Positions 27,042 to 35,985 of a DNA stretch of 63,493 nucleotides are shown one piece after another (positions within the stretch are counted from its first letter, which is position 1; the number at the start of each line of letters is the position of its first letter). The position numbers were made by a program, and so were the translations under genes. This DNA comes from CAZIMM01 sp964540415 (lineage in GTDB: Bacteria; Bacillota; Clostridia; Oscillospirales; Acutalibacteraceae): positions 1 to 63,493 of the forward strand of contig CAZIMM010000003.1 in assembly GCA_964540415.1 (NCBI GenBank). The letters are read 5' to 3'. The notes beneath the pieces were generated by a model. It saw nothing but the letters and a program-made list of their open reading frames with translations, searched no databases and was not told where the DNA came from.

Positions 27042-27992
27042 ATGGTAAAAAAGTTTTTGATAAAGTTGATAAGCATCGCGCTGTGCGTTTTCATCTGCAC
27101 GCTTTACCTGAACCATTTGTATCTCGGCACGAACCAGTATGCCGAATCATACGGTGAAACGGAGAAGTTCGATTCTGTGCCGAGCAACATAACTTTTGCG
27201 AATTTCGGCAATTCTCACGGCATGGCGGCTTTCATCTACGGTGATGAGGATGGGACGGCGTTCAACTTTTCCCTTTCCGGTGAAACACTCATCAATGATT
27301 ACAGCAAGCTCATGCAGTACACTCCGAATCTCAGCAAGGGCTGCATTGTTGCAATCACAGTGACATATATTTCTTTCTGCGACGACCCAGACCAGGCAAC
27401 CGGAAAAAGGTACTACACCTTTCTTGACAAAAAATACATCAAGGACTTTTCGTGGGACATTCTGTTCAACGCAAAATTTATCCCGGTTGCAAGAAGCTTT
27501 GAATATCTTGTTTGGGACAGGCTCGGCGAGGGACTGTTTTTGCGGAGCAGCGCTGCAGAGGCTGCACCTGAGGAAACCTCCGCAGCTCAGGCAGGCACTG
27601 CTGCGACCTCGGTTGACGGCGCTCCGCTGAGGGCGGCAAGCTGGAGAGCGGGCTCCTTCAACACCGGCGAGCTGTACCTCGCCGAGAACAGGGAAATACT
27701 TGTGCAAATGATTGAGCATTGCCGCGAAAACGGCTTTGTTCCCGTGCTTGTGACAACCCCGGTCAGCGACAAGCTGAACGCCGAATTCACCACGGAAGAG
27801 CTGAACAAGTTCTTTTATGACAATGTAAAGTATGTTGTTGAAAAAGAGAATGTGCCGTGGTGCGACCTTTCACAAAGCGAGGAGTTCATACACAACTATG
27901 ACTTGTTCGGCAACTGCGACCATCTGAACGCTTCCGGAGCGGCGAAGTTCATGGAGGTTTTCCGCCGTTTTGTCGCAGAAAACTGCGGCTGA
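27042..27992 (+). CDS. Membrane-anchored SGNH-like partner of the MBOAT protein
   Basis: 316 residues from ATG 27042 behind CGGAGG. A single N-terminal membrane helix (~5-22) places the rest outside. The SGNH-type blocks are FGNSHGMAAF (Ser and His near residue 57) and CDHLNASGAAKF near the C-terminus with the Asp-His pair. A short Ala-rich linker interrupts the middle (~180-205). In related systems this protein completes acetyl transfer from the MBOAT channel to an extracellular glycan. The 14-base gap and shared promoter support joint action; the polymer is unknown. Confidence 0.82.
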   Translation: MVKKFLIKLISIALCVFICTLYLNHLYLGTNQYAESYGETEKFDSVPSNITFANFGNSHGMAAFIYGDEDGTAFNFSLSGETLINDYSKLMQYTPNLSKGCIVAITVTYISFCDDPDQATGKRYYTFLDKKYIKDFSWDILFNAKFIPVARSFEYLVWDRLGEGLFLRSSAAEAAPEETSAAQAGTAATSVDGAPLRAASWRAGSFNTGELYLAENREILVQMIEHCRENGFVPVLVTTPVSDKLNAEFTTEELNKFFYDNVKYVVEKENVPWCDLSQSEEFIHNYDLFGNCDHLNASGAAKFMEVFRRFVAENCG

Positions 27993-28017
27993 ACAAAAGC
28001 TGCCATAAAATGAAGAA

Positions 28018-28052
28018 AACAACCGCAGCCGGTTTATCGGCGGCGGTTGTTT
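28018..28052 (+). terminator. Terminator of the MBOAT/SGNH operon
   Basis: AACAACCGC-GCCG pairs with CGGC-GCGGTTGTT around a short loop, followed by TTTATTTG. Confidence 0.8.
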
Positions 28053-28107
28053 ATTTGTCCGGCAGCAAAATCGTTCCTGACTGCGTGAAGCTGCGGCAAA
28101 AAGCTTT

Positions 28108-28992
28108 TCACTGCTTATCCTGCAAAAATGGCAAAACTGTTTCCAGCGTTCTCTCGCCCTCATCATAAAGGAATATGTGTCCCGAGCCCTCATAGGAAAC
28201 GAGCTGCATTTCGGGAAGCATACGCTGCATTCTTTCCGCCTGATAATACGGCATGGTTTTGTCCGCCGTGCCCCAGATTGTGAGCACCGGCACCTTGCTC
28301 TCCCTTGTACCGGAGTAGCCCTCTGCAGCAAGGGGAAAGTCGAGCAGTGTGCGGCGCAGGCTGGAAAGAGTTGCCTTCATCATGCCTTTATACTGTGCGC
28401 AATAGGCAAACTTCTCCCTGTATTCATTCTGCACCTTGTCGCCGCTGTAAATAATTTCGGCAGCACAGTTTTTAATCAGAACCTTTCCGCCGATTGTTTT
28501 GAACATGATTTCGCCGAGCAGCCTGATTTTTGCCAGCTTCATATGCAGGGGAACATCAAACTCCATGCCTGCCGGCGCGAGCAAAACTAGCTTTTTCACC
28601 TTGTCCGGATGCTTTGCCGTGAAAGCAGTGGTGATAATTCCGCCCATTGAGGTTCCGAAAAGATAAAAAGCATCGTCCCCGATAACAGCGGCGGTCAGTT
28701 CCTCAAGCTGCGCGACAAAAAGAGACGGGGTGTAGTCGGCGCGGACTCTCTCAGAAAGGCCTCTGCCGAGCAAATCATAGCGCAGAACACGGTATCCGTT
28801 TTCTGTCAGCCCTTCCGCAATTTTGTCATAAATAAAATACGGTGTTGCATAGCCGTGAACAAGCACCGCCCATTCTCCGCCGTTCCCCTCGCATATGTAA
28901 TGCGTGTTGCCGGACGGAAGGGAAATGAATTCCCCTTCCATGGTTTTTCTTGCCTCATCGGTTAATTTCAGCGAATTTGTTTTGTAGCTCAT
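28108..28992 (-). CDS. Alpha/beta hydrolase
   Basis: 294 residues, cytoplasmic. The oxyanion loop is VHGYATPYF; the nucleophile elbow is GTSMGG (S115); the acid lies in WGTADKTMP (about D247); the catalytic His in GSGHIFLYDEG (about H274). This is the triad of serine esterases, lipases or C-C hydrolases; the exact reaction is not predictable. GGAGG lies 15 bases upstream, a long spacing. It follows the MFS gene by 68 bases and probably belongs to the LRR-MFS-hydrolase transcript. Confidence 0.85.
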   Translation of the reverse strand: MSYKTNSLKLTDEARKTMEGEFISLPSGNTHYICEGNGGEWAVLVHGYATPYFIYDKIAEGLTENGYRVLRYDLLGRGLSERVRADYTPSLFVAQLEELTAAVIGDDAFYLFGTSMGGIITTAFTAKHPDKVKKLVLLAPAGMEFDVPLHMKLAKIRLLGEIMFKTIGGKVLIKNCAAEIIYSGDKVQNEYREKFAYCAQYKGMMKATLSSLRRTLLDFPLAAEGYSGTRESKVPVLTIWGTADKTMPYYQAERMQRMLPEMQLVSYEGSGHIFLYDEGERTLETVLPFLQDKQ

Positions 28993-29060
28993 ATGTAATT
29001 GCGAAGCCTCCGTTTTTTGTTTTTAGGCGGCAAGACATACCGCCCGCCGATGCCTTGCCG

Positions 29061-30884
29061 TCACAATGCCGAGACCGACTCACCGGCAACACCGGCTGTC
29101 TGCTCGCCGGCAGTGTCTGCCTGCGCGGTTTCCCCTTCTCTTGCCTTCTCTGCACGTTCCTTGAGCACCTCCATGATTTTTGTGTGCTTCTCGTCGGTGT
29201 AATCCCAGAACAGCAGATAGGGCAGACACATGAGCAAATAACCCACCATATCAAACGCAAGCCCGATGAGCATACATCTGACCCTCACCGAGTCAATGAA
29301 CAACACGTCCCAATCCGATGTGAAGCCGCAGCGGTAAAACATCAGAGGAATAATGAGGCCGATGAGGGTTGAAAACGGGCCGGTAAACCAACCGATAACC
29401 CCCTGATATGCTTCAAAACGCTCGCCGGAAATATACATCTGGTAATCGCTGATGCGTATGTCCATATCCTGCGCGGCAAGCTCGATTGCGGATTTGAGCG
29501 CATCGCAGATGCACAGGGCGCTGAAAATCGCAATGCCGCAAAGCTTGTAAGAATGGCCGAGGAAGAAAAACGCCAGAATATATACCCCGCTGGTGAGAAA
29601 CAGCACTATCTGCTTAAAAATATAAAGCGTTTTGTATTGAAAATGCTTCCTTATCCATGGCGCGAGGAAGGCTCCCGGATTGCCGACAAAGGATATGACG
29701 CTTTCCGCAAGCGCAAAGAAGAAGCCTGTTTCGCGCCAGGTGTAAATGAGCAAAATTGTCTTGATGCTCAGCATGCCGTTGCCCAGGGAATCGAGGAGGA
29801 AGGATATCTGGCGAATCCACAGATATTTGTTTTTCATGATGCCGTCTATGCAGTCCCAGAAGGAAAAGTACTTTTTCTTTTCTATGGGAGGCGCCGGAAT
29901 TCTCTCCTGAATTTTGTTAAGACCTGAGAACATCAGCACGGTGCAGAGAATGAGAAAAACCGGAAGGATATATTTAAAAGTTCCGATGTCTCTGATGCCG
30001 TTTACAAAAAACATTCCCGAAACCGTCGGCAGAATTATCGCAATTAGAGATCTGAACAGGTGGCTGAGCTTGACCGGCCAGCAGCGCACAAGCATCCTCT
30101 CGTGGGCGTTGGGGCTGATGTTGTCGGCAATTGACTGCGGCGACCCGGTGAAGCCGATCATTCCGAAAAGCTGGAACAGCACATAGAGCTTCCAGACTCT
30201 TTCCACCAGCGGCAGCTCATGCAGAGGCAGCCAACAGATGAGCAGAACAATAACAACGCACTGAACGACGTTTGCATAGGCAAAAATCTTGTACCTTCCG
30301 AGCTTCGGAACCAGCTTCTTTCGTATGATGATTCCGCGGAATCCGCCCCAGCCGGACACAAACCAATGGATTCCGAAAATTTTGCATATGCTGTAAAGAT
30401 TCAGCCCGGACCACCTTGTGTCGGCATATTCTGCGACGCTTGCGGGCAAAGGCAGAATCTTTGAAAAATCAAGCACCAGAAACAGCAGACCGAGCGCGGC
30501 AAAGGAGAGATAAACCGCGAAGTATTTTTTCTCCGTTTTTTTAGGCAAAAATCCGAGATTTGCATCAACCCCCATGTTCAACATGCTCCAGAAATAGCCC
30601 GAGACAATGAAGAAAGCGTTGATGGCAGTGAAGGTCAGAATCGGAATTTCATAATAAAACGCGACGAGATAGCAGCCGGTGCCGAAGGATAAAAGTCCGA
30701 GGAGATAGCCCAGTGAATAGTTACCTCCGACGGCGAAAAAAATCGAAACATACTCTTTGTAAGGAACGTACTTTCCCTCTGCGGGAACCTTCCAATGTGT
30801 TTTGATATCGGTCTTCAATCCGCTCAGCTTGTCTCTGAAACGGGTCTGCTCCGCTGCGGCAGCTTTGTTGCTCTCACTCATCAT
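29061..30884 (-). CDS. MFS transporter, GPH-like
   Basis: 607 residues with about twelve membrane helices (~50-580), flanked by a charged N-terminus and a polar C-terminal tail rich in Ala, Glu and Gly. The arrangement recalls the glycoside-pentoside-hexuronide:cation symporter branch, but no sugar-specific signature is clear. ATG 30884 overlaps the stop of the LRR gene (ATGATGA), with GGGGGCAGG as ribosome site. It is coupled to the LRR membrane protein upstream. Confidence 0.78.
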   Translation of the reverse strand: MMSESNKAAAAEQTRFRDKLSGLKTDIKTHWKVPAEGKYVPYKEYVSIFFAVGGNYSLGYLLGLLSFGTGCYLVAFYYEIPILTFTAINAFFIVSGYFWSMLNMGVDANLGFLPKKTEKKYFAVYLSFAALGLLFLVLDFSKILPLPASVAEYADTRWSGLNLYSICKIFGIHWFVSGWGGFRGIIIRKKLVPKLGRYKIFAYANVVQCVVIVLLICWLPLHELPLVERVWKLYVLFQLFGMIGFTGSPQSIADNISPNAHERMLVRCWPVKLSHLFRSLIAIILPTVSGMFFVNGIRDIGTFKYILPVFLILCTVLMFSGLNKIQERIPAPPIEKKKYFSFWDCIDGIMKNKYLWIRQISFLLDSLGNGMLSIKTILLIYTWRETGFFFALAESVISFVGNPGAFLAPWIRKHFQYKTLYIFKQIVLFLTSGVYILAFFFLGHSYKLCGIAIFSALCICDALKSAIELAAQDMDIRISDYQMYISGERFEAYQGVIGWFTGPFSTLIGLIIPLMFYRCGFTSDWDVLFIDSVRVRCMLIGLAFDMVGYLLMCLPYLLFWDYTDEKHTKIMEVLKERAEKAREGETAQADTAGEQTAGVAGESVSAL

Positions 30885-31843
30885 CCTGCCCCCTTAATGT
30901 TTTCGGCATCAATTCTGTTTTTTTCCGCCAGAGCATCGTCAAGAGTCTTTCCGTAAACAGGCTCGGGCGATTTGAAAACCACTCCGCTCTTGATGTTTTT
31001 CGGCAGCCATGATTCACCGAAACTGATTTCATCCGCGCTGTCGACTCCCATATAAAACACACTCGCTGCTGAGCACGAGAAAAACGCGTTGCTGCCGATG
31101 TCTGTGACCGAGGCGGGAATATACATAACCGGGCTCATGCTCCAGCAATAGCTGAACGAATCCTGCCCGATCGTTTTCAGTCCCTCGGGCAGCCATACGC
31201 TCCAGAGATTGTTGCAGCCGAAAAACGCCATGTCGCCGATTTCCCTGACGGTTGACGGCACGGTCAGGTGAACGAGCGTGTCGCACTTGTAAAAGCTCCA
31301 GCCCGCAATACGGGCAACGCCCTCGGGAATGTCGAAGGTGTCGGCCGATTGGGCAAGCTTGTTTTCAACAAGCCAGTCACCGTTTTTGATTGGGTGGAGC
31401 AGCAGTGTTGTTTTGTCCTTGTTGTACAGGCAGCCGTTGACCGAGCAAAACCAACGGTTTTCCTCGTCCACAGTTACGGCCTTGAGATTTTTGCAGTAAT
31501 AAAACGCCTGCTCGCTTATGTATTGAACGTCTTTGCCGATATTGATATACTCAACATATTCATCGCTGACAATCGTAAAGGCATCAACGCCGACAACCGG
31601 ATTTGATTTATCCGGATTGTTTCCCTTTTTGTCCCTTACAAAGTCAATGCTGATGATTTTTGTTGAGGTGTTGCCGTTGAAGCCGAAGAACACCCAGCCG
31701 TTCAGACCCTCGATTTCGCCCACATTTGTCTGTTCCTCAAACTCAAAGGTATCCCTTGCAATTGAATAGAAAGTGAAAAGCACCGAGCAGCAGATGAACG
31801 TGCAGAGGACGGCGACAAAGGCAAACTTTTTCCATGTCGTCAT
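30881..31843 (-). CDS. Membrane-anchored BspA-type leucine-rich-repeat protein
   Basis: 320 residues. A membrane helix at ~7-27 is followed by an extracellular region with several LRR_5-type repeats of ~23 residues (VQYISEQAFYYCKNLKAVTV, then VARIAGWSFYKCDTLVHLTV, then REIGDMAFFGCNNLWSVWLP). BspA-type repeats mediate protein or surface binding. AAAGGAGTG precedes the start. It shares an operon with an MFS transporter, so it could be an accessory or sensing subunit; that is inference. Confidence 0.83.
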   Translation of the reverse strand: MTTWKKFAFVAVLCTFICCSVLFTFYSIARDTFEFEEQTNVGEIEGLNGWVFFGFNGNTSTKIISIDFVRDKKGNNPDKSNPVVGVDAFTIVSDEYVEYINIGKDVQYISEQAFYYCKNLKAVTVDEENRWFCSVNGCLYNKDKTTLLLHPIKNGDWLVENKLAQSADTFDIPEGVARIAGWSFYKCDTLVHLTVPSTVREIGDMAFFGCNNLWSVWLPEGLKTIGQDSFSYCWSMSPVMYIPASVTDIGSNAFFSCSAASVFYMGVDSADEISFGESWLPKNIKSGVVFKSPEPVYGKTLDDALAEKNRIDAENIKGAG

Positions 31844-31921
31844 TTAAGACATCACTCCTTTTGAATTTTTTTGCACGGGAAACGGGTTGTCTGCCGAAAG
31901 CATTGCTGCGGCGGATATCGG

Positions 31922-31950
31922 TTGACAATGTCACTGCGCTGTGATATTCT
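31922..31950 (+). promoter_or_regulatory. Probable sigma-A promoter of the MBL hydrolase gene
   Basis: TTGACA, 17-base spacer, TATTCT. A TATAAT at 31955-31960 is closer to consensus but 27 bases from this -35. Confidence 0.6.
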
Positions 31951-31978
31951 TTCATATAATCGGAAAGGGTGAGCATAT

Positions 31979-33304
31979 ATGACAAATTATCCTTTGCCTC
32001 AAGCAAAGGCTGTATTGAACCGTGAAAGCGGAAACGGTGCAGAAATGTACCTGTTTGAAAACATTTCAAAAGAAAATCTCAATGAATATCTGGCAGAGCT
32101 TCAGCTCGGCGGATTCACACTCTCCGACAGCTATGAGTCCGGGGACAACTCCTTTGCGACTCTTGCCGACGGGGAATATACAATATGCACGGATTGGTTC
32201 AACGGCGAATTGAGAGTTGTTTTTGACCCGTTCACCGCTCCCGTAAAGCTCAGTGATGAATGTGAGGCAAAAGTCCCGACTGTACTGTGGCAGCATGAGG
32301 TTGACCACACCCTCATCGACTGCGGAATGTGCTATATCATTCAGTGCGCCGACGGCAGCTTTTTCATCATGGACAGCGGACATTTTTTCCAGATGAACGA
32401 CAATGACCGTATTCACCGTTTTTTGCGTGAGCGCACGCCGCAGGGCGAAAAAATCAGAATTGCCGGTTGGTTTCTCACCCACGCCCATTCGGACCATGTG
32501 TGCAAATTTGCGGATTTTCTCCGCTTCAATTCCGATGACTGCATTATTGAAGGCATTTACTATAACTTTGTTCCCGTGGAGCATCCCGACAAAAATTACT
32601 GGGGTGAGGACAGCTACCGCATAAGATCCGGCATTGACCGCCTGATGAAAGAGTATTCTCACATACCGCAGATCAAGCTCCACACCGGTCAGCGCTTTTC
32701 GGTGAGGAATCTGCACTTTACTGTGCTGTGCACGCATGAGGCAACGGTGCCTGCTGAGCTGAAAGACTTCAACGACACCTCCACCGTGCTCATGATGGAA
32801 GCGGAGGGCACAAAGGTGCTGCTTACCGGTGACGCATCGGACGTTGAAAGCGAAATCATGGTCAGGCGCTGGGGAAAGCAGCTTGAATGCGACATTCTGC
32901 AGGTTGCTCACCACGGACACCACGGCTGTTCAAAAGAGTTCTATGAGAACGCGAGAGGAAAAGTCGCGCTGTTTTCAAACACACGGATATTTTTTGACAT
33001 TGAGCTTGAAGCGCAGGGCGACACAAACAAAACAATCTTGAAGCTTGCGGACACATACCGTGTCTCCTCCGAGGGCACGACTCAAATCACTCTGCCGTAT
33101 ACGGGCACCGAATGCATATCCGACATGCCGGACGAAACCTTAGAGGATTTTGATTTCATCAACCGTCTCTGGGGCTATGAATATTCCGAAGAATTCAAAA
33201 ATGCGGCATATGAGGCGTTCCTTTCCCGCGGCGGCAACAAAAAAATGCATTATCTGTTCAACATCCCCAATCAGCAGACAGGCGGTAAACCGGAGGTAAA
33301 CTGA
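31979..33304 (+). CDS. Metallo-beta-lactamase-fold hydrolase
   Basis: 441 residues without a signal peptide. The MBL motif THAHSDHV (H168, H170, D172, H173) binds two zinc or iron ions. LLTGDASDVES and QVAHHGHHGC give the later metal ligands and resemble the ComEC/Rec2-type MBL domain. Residues 1-~100 and ~380-441 flank the core with no recognised fold. Substrate could be a phosphodiester or a lactone. AAAGGGTGA precedes the start. It is monocistronic. Confidence 0.85.
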   Translation: MTNYPLPQAKAVLNRESGNGAEMYLFENISKENLNEYLAELQLGGFTLSDSYESGDNSFATLADGEYTICTDWFNGELRVVFDPFTAPVKLSDECEAKVPTVLWQHEVDHTLIDCGMCYIIQCADGSFFIMDSGHFFQMNDNDRIHRFLRERTPQGEKIRIAGWFLTHAHSDHVCKFADFLRFNSDDCIIEGIYYNFVPVEHPDKNYWGEDSYRIRSGIDRLMKEYSHIPQIKLHTGQRFSVRNLHFTVLCTHEATVPAELKDFNDTSTVLMMEAEGTKVLLTGDASDVESEIMVRRWGKQLECDILQVAHHGHHGCSKEFYENARGKVALFSNTRIFFDIELEAQGDTNKTILKLADTYRVSSEGTTQITLPYTGTECISDMPDETLEDFDFINRLWGYEYSEEFKNAAYEAFLSRGGNKKMHYLFNIPNQQTGGKPEVN

Positions 33305-33332
33305 CGGTCGAGTCAACTAAACTTCCTGTCGG

Positions 33333-33361
33333 TTGAGCAAACTGAGCGCGCCTGATATACT
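33333..33361 (+). promoter_or_regulatory. Sigma-A promoter of the XRE regulator gene
   Basis: TTGAGC, 17-base spacer, TATACT. A near copy of the -35 region (GTCGAGTCAACTAAACT / GTTGAGCAAACTGAG) lies just upstream and could be an autoregulatory operator. Confidence 0.65.
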
Positions 33362-33392
33362 GAAATCACAAAACAGAAGGGAGTCACGGATT

Positions 33393-33800
33393 ATGGACAA
33401 ACAGACACTCGGAAAAACGATTTCAGCACTCAGAAAAGAAAACGGTATGACCCAGCTGGAGCTGGCGGAAAAGGTCGGAGTTACAGACAAGGCAGTATCA
33501 AAATGGGAAAGGGATTTGTCCTGCCCCGACATCAACAGTTTTCCGAGAATTGCCGAAATTTTCGGCGTATCGGTTGACGAGCTCCTGCAAATCAAATCCG
33601 ACGCCCGGGCATCAGACAAATCGGCGAAGGTTCAGGAAACTCTCAACATGGTTTTAAGAGCTATTGCCTGCGCGATGGGTGTGGCGGTCACGGTTTTGTC
33701 AATATTGAAGGAAATTGATATGTATTCCGCTTTCACAATGCTGGGAATCGGGCTCTTATGTGTCGGCATTTACCTTTTTCAAGGCAAAGACGAAAACTGA
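33393..33800 (+). CDS. XRE-family regulator with membrane tail
   Basis: 135 residues from ATG 33393 behind AGAAGGGAG. Residues 1-~65 are a helix-turn-helix of the Cro/CI type (MTQLELAEKVGVTDKAVSKWERD). The C-terminal part contains two hydrophobic segments (AIACAMGVAVTVLSIL and FTMLGIGLLCVGIYLF), so the regulator is probably membrane-tethered. Such small regulators often control their own gene or a nearby transporter. A terminator follows. Confidence 0.85.
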   Translation: MDKQTLGKTISALRKENGMTQLELAEKVGVTDKAVSKWERDLSCPDINSFPRIAEIFGVSVDELLQIKSDARASDKSAKVQETLNMVLRAIACAMGVAVTVLSILKEIDMYSAFTMLGIGLLCVGIYLFQGKDEN

Positions 33801-33813
33801 ACATAAACTTTTC

Positions 33814-33858
33814 AGGAAATCCCGAAACGAAAGTAAGTTTTGGGATTTCCTTTTCTTT
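33814..33858 (+). terminator. Terminator after the XRE gene
   Basis: AGGAAATCCC pairs with GGGATTTCCT, followed by TTTCTTTTATTT. The ~200 AT-rich bases that follow hold no gene I can support. Confidence 0.85.
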
Positions 33859-34059
33859 TATTTACGTTATTCCGCAAAAATTCCGCGGTGCTTCAGCAGT
33901 AAAAAGCGGAATACTGCATATTATATTATATTTATATCATACTAATAACGAAAATACAAGTGTTTACGGAAAGATGAGGAAGACAAGCATTTTCCGAGCG
34001 GGCTGAAATAAATCCCGCAATACTCCTCATTTTTATGTTTTTTTATTTACGCAGAAGCA

Positions 34060-34088
34060 TTGTAATGGCAAAAAAATTATGATATTAT
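34060..34088 (+). promoter_or_regulatory. Sigma-A promoter of the glycine riboswitch and symporter gene
   Basis: TTGTAA, 17-base spacer, TATTAT, placing the transcript start about 35 bases before the riboswitch. Confidence 0.65.
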
Positions 34089-34130
34089 ATTGCAGTGAAT
34101 TGAATATTCGGGTGAAATTTGCAGAAATTT

Positions 34131-34313
34131 GTGCTCTCCCGCCTTGCGGAAGGTGCAGGATGACTGTGAACCGACGAAACTCTGGAGAAGGCCGCGCAAG
34201 CGGATGCCGAAGGTGCAAGCTTATGTAATCTCTCAGGCGAAAGGACAGAGCAACCGGCGTGATAAACGCTGTTTTGTATTTGACGCGGCCGTTCTTCCGG
34301 ACGGTCTTTTTTT
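34131..34313 (+). promoter_or_regulatory. Glycine riboswitch with one full aptamer and a reduced 5' partner, plus terminator
   Basis: The full aptamer spans 34180-34250: CTCTGGAGA, the core GCCGAAGGTGCAAG (34206-34219) and TCTCAGGCGAAAGGACAGAG. Before it, 34131-34179 holds only part of a first aptamer (CTCTCCCGCC, GCGGAAGGTGCAG) and the linker ACCGACGAAAC. This fits a singlet riboswitch with a remnant ('ghost') aptamer. The expression platform is a terminator, GGCCGT (34287-34292) with ACGGTC (34301-34306) and seven T. The controlled gene is an alanine/glycine symporter, a usual target. Whether glycine turns it on or off is not settled by the sequence. Confidence 0.93.
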
Positions 34314-34354
34314 ATTCTCTTTACAATATCAAACAAGCGGAGGCAAAATCGAGC

Positions 34355-35833
34355 ATGAAAGTTCTTGACTTTATCGCAGGCGATCTGAACAGCTTTATAT
34401 GGGGCTGGTTCGGTATCGGCATACTGCTTTCCACCGGCATCCTCATGACGGTGCTGACAAAGTTTTTTCAGGTGACTCATTTCGGGCACTGGATGAAAAA
34501 CACAATCGGCAGCATATTTATTAAGGATGTGTCCGGTCACACCGATGAGAAAGGGTCGATATCGCAGTTTCAGGCGCTGTGCACCGCTCTTGCCGCAACT
34601 GTCGGCACGGGCAACATTGCCGGCGTAGCCGGTGCCATCTCCGTCGGAGGACCGGGTGCGGTTTTCTGGATGTGGGTTTCTGCATTTTTCGGCATGATGA
34701 CAAACTATTCCGAAAACGTGCTTGGCATATTCTTTCGCCGCAGGGACAAAAACGGCGAATGGGCAGGCGGCGCAATGTACTATTTGCAGGACGGCCTGGG
34801 CGCAAAAAAGCACTGCAAAACAATCGGCAGGATTCTGGCGGTTTTCTTTTCGGTGTTCACAGTCATTGCCTCTTTCGGCATCGGGAACCTCGCTCAGGCA
34901 AACACAATTTCCGGCAATGTCAAAGCGGCATTTGCTGTCCCCACATGGGTGACCGGGATTGTGCTCACGGTGTTTGCGGGGCTCGTCATACTCGGCGGCA
35001 TCAAACGCATTGCATCCGTCGCGGAAAAGCTCGTTCCCTTCATGTCGGTAATATATGTTATCGGCGCTCTGGTGATATTCTTCATGCACCTTGACCTCAT
35101 CGGCGATATCTTCACGGCGATCTTCAAATTTGCCTTCACTCCCACTGCACTTGGCGGCGGTGCAGTCGGAATTGCAATCAAAATGGGCTTCAAGCGCGGC
35201 GTTTTTTCAAACGAGGCAGGTCTCGGCTCCTCGGTTATGGTACACTCCGCTTCAAACGTCAAGGAGCCTGTCAGGCAGGGTCTCTGGGGCATCTTTGAGG
35301 TGTTTTTCGACACGATTATCATCTGCACACTCACCGCTGTTGTTGTGCTCTCCTCGGGAATAATTGACCTGTCGAGCGGCACGGTTGTCAGCGCTCTTGC
35401 AAACGCGGACAAAAACACCGTTGTCGCTCAGGCGTTTACAAACTGCTTCGGCAGCTTCGGCGGAAAATTTGTCGCAATTGCGGTTTTGTTTTTTGCCTTC
35501 TCAACAATCCTCGGCTGGAGCTACTACGGCACAAGAAGCTGGACATATCTTTTCGGAGAAAAGTCCGCGGTTATCTATAAGACTGTGTTTGTCGGAATAA
35601 TTTTTGTAAGCTCCGTCATCGTCAACGTTGATCTTCCCTGGAATATTTCTGACACCTTCAACGGGCTAATGATGATTCCGAACCTCATCGGCGTGATTGC
35701 TCTTTCCGGGCTTGTGATGAAAATCACGAAGAATTATGTTGAACGTAACCTCAGAGGCAAGGACGTTGCTCCCATGCTTTCCGCGTTCAAGGAAATCGAG
35801 GATGCAAACGCACAGACACTCAATAACAGTTAA
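34355..35833 (+). CDS. Sodium:alanine/glycine symporter (AGCS family)
   Basis: 492 residues from ATG 34355, which follows GCGGAGG; earlier in-frame starts lie inside the riboswitch terminator. About eleven membrane helices. Family signatures include ALAATVGTGNIAGVAGAI, GPGAVFWMWVSAFFGM and RGVFSNEAGLGSS. AGCS proteins import small neutral amino acids with sodium. Control by a glycine riboswitch points to glycine (and alanine) as substrate. Confidence 0.96.
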   Translation: MKVLDFIAGDLNSFIWGWFGIGILLSTGILMTVLTKFFQVTHFGHWMKNTIGSIFIKDVSGHTDEKGSISQFQALCTALAATVGTGNIAGVAGAISVGGPGAVFWMWVSAFFGMMTNYSENVLGIFFRRRDKNGEWAGGAMYYLQDGLGAKKHCKTIGRILAVFFSVFTVIASFGIGNLAQANTISGNVKAAFAVPTWVTGIVLTVFAGLVILGGIKRIASVAEKLVPFMSVIYVIGALVIFFMHLDLIGDIFTAIFKFAFTPTALGGGAVGIAIKMGFKRGVFSNEAGLGSSVMVHSASNVKEPVRQGLWGIFEVFFDTIIICTLTAVVVLSSGIIDLSSGTVVSALANADKNTVVAQAFTNCFGSFGGKFVAIAVLFFAFSTILGWSYYGTRSWTYLFGEKSAVIYKTVFVGIIFVSSVIVNVDLPWNISDTFNGLMMIPNLIGVIALSGLVMKITKNYVERNLRGKDVAPMLSAFKEIEDANAQTLNNS

Positions 35834-35910
35834 GGCATAAAACACTCTGTGACAGCCGGATGGGCTTTTTGAATGTTACACTCACCTTCGTTATAATCAA
35901 ATAATAAAAG

Positions 35911-35959
35911 GGCTGTATCAAACGCATCCGGCATTTCTGCCGCTGCTCCTGATACAGCC
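35911..35959 (-). terminator. Terminator between the symporter gene and the deo operon
   Basis: Ten-base arms GGCTGTATCA / TGATACAGCC. Read on the minus strand it is followed by CTTTTATTATTTG, serving the deo operon. On the plus strand a shorter T run could also stop symporter transcription. Confidence 0.8.
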
Positions 35960-35985
35960 TTTAAATATTTCGGAATCAACCGGGC

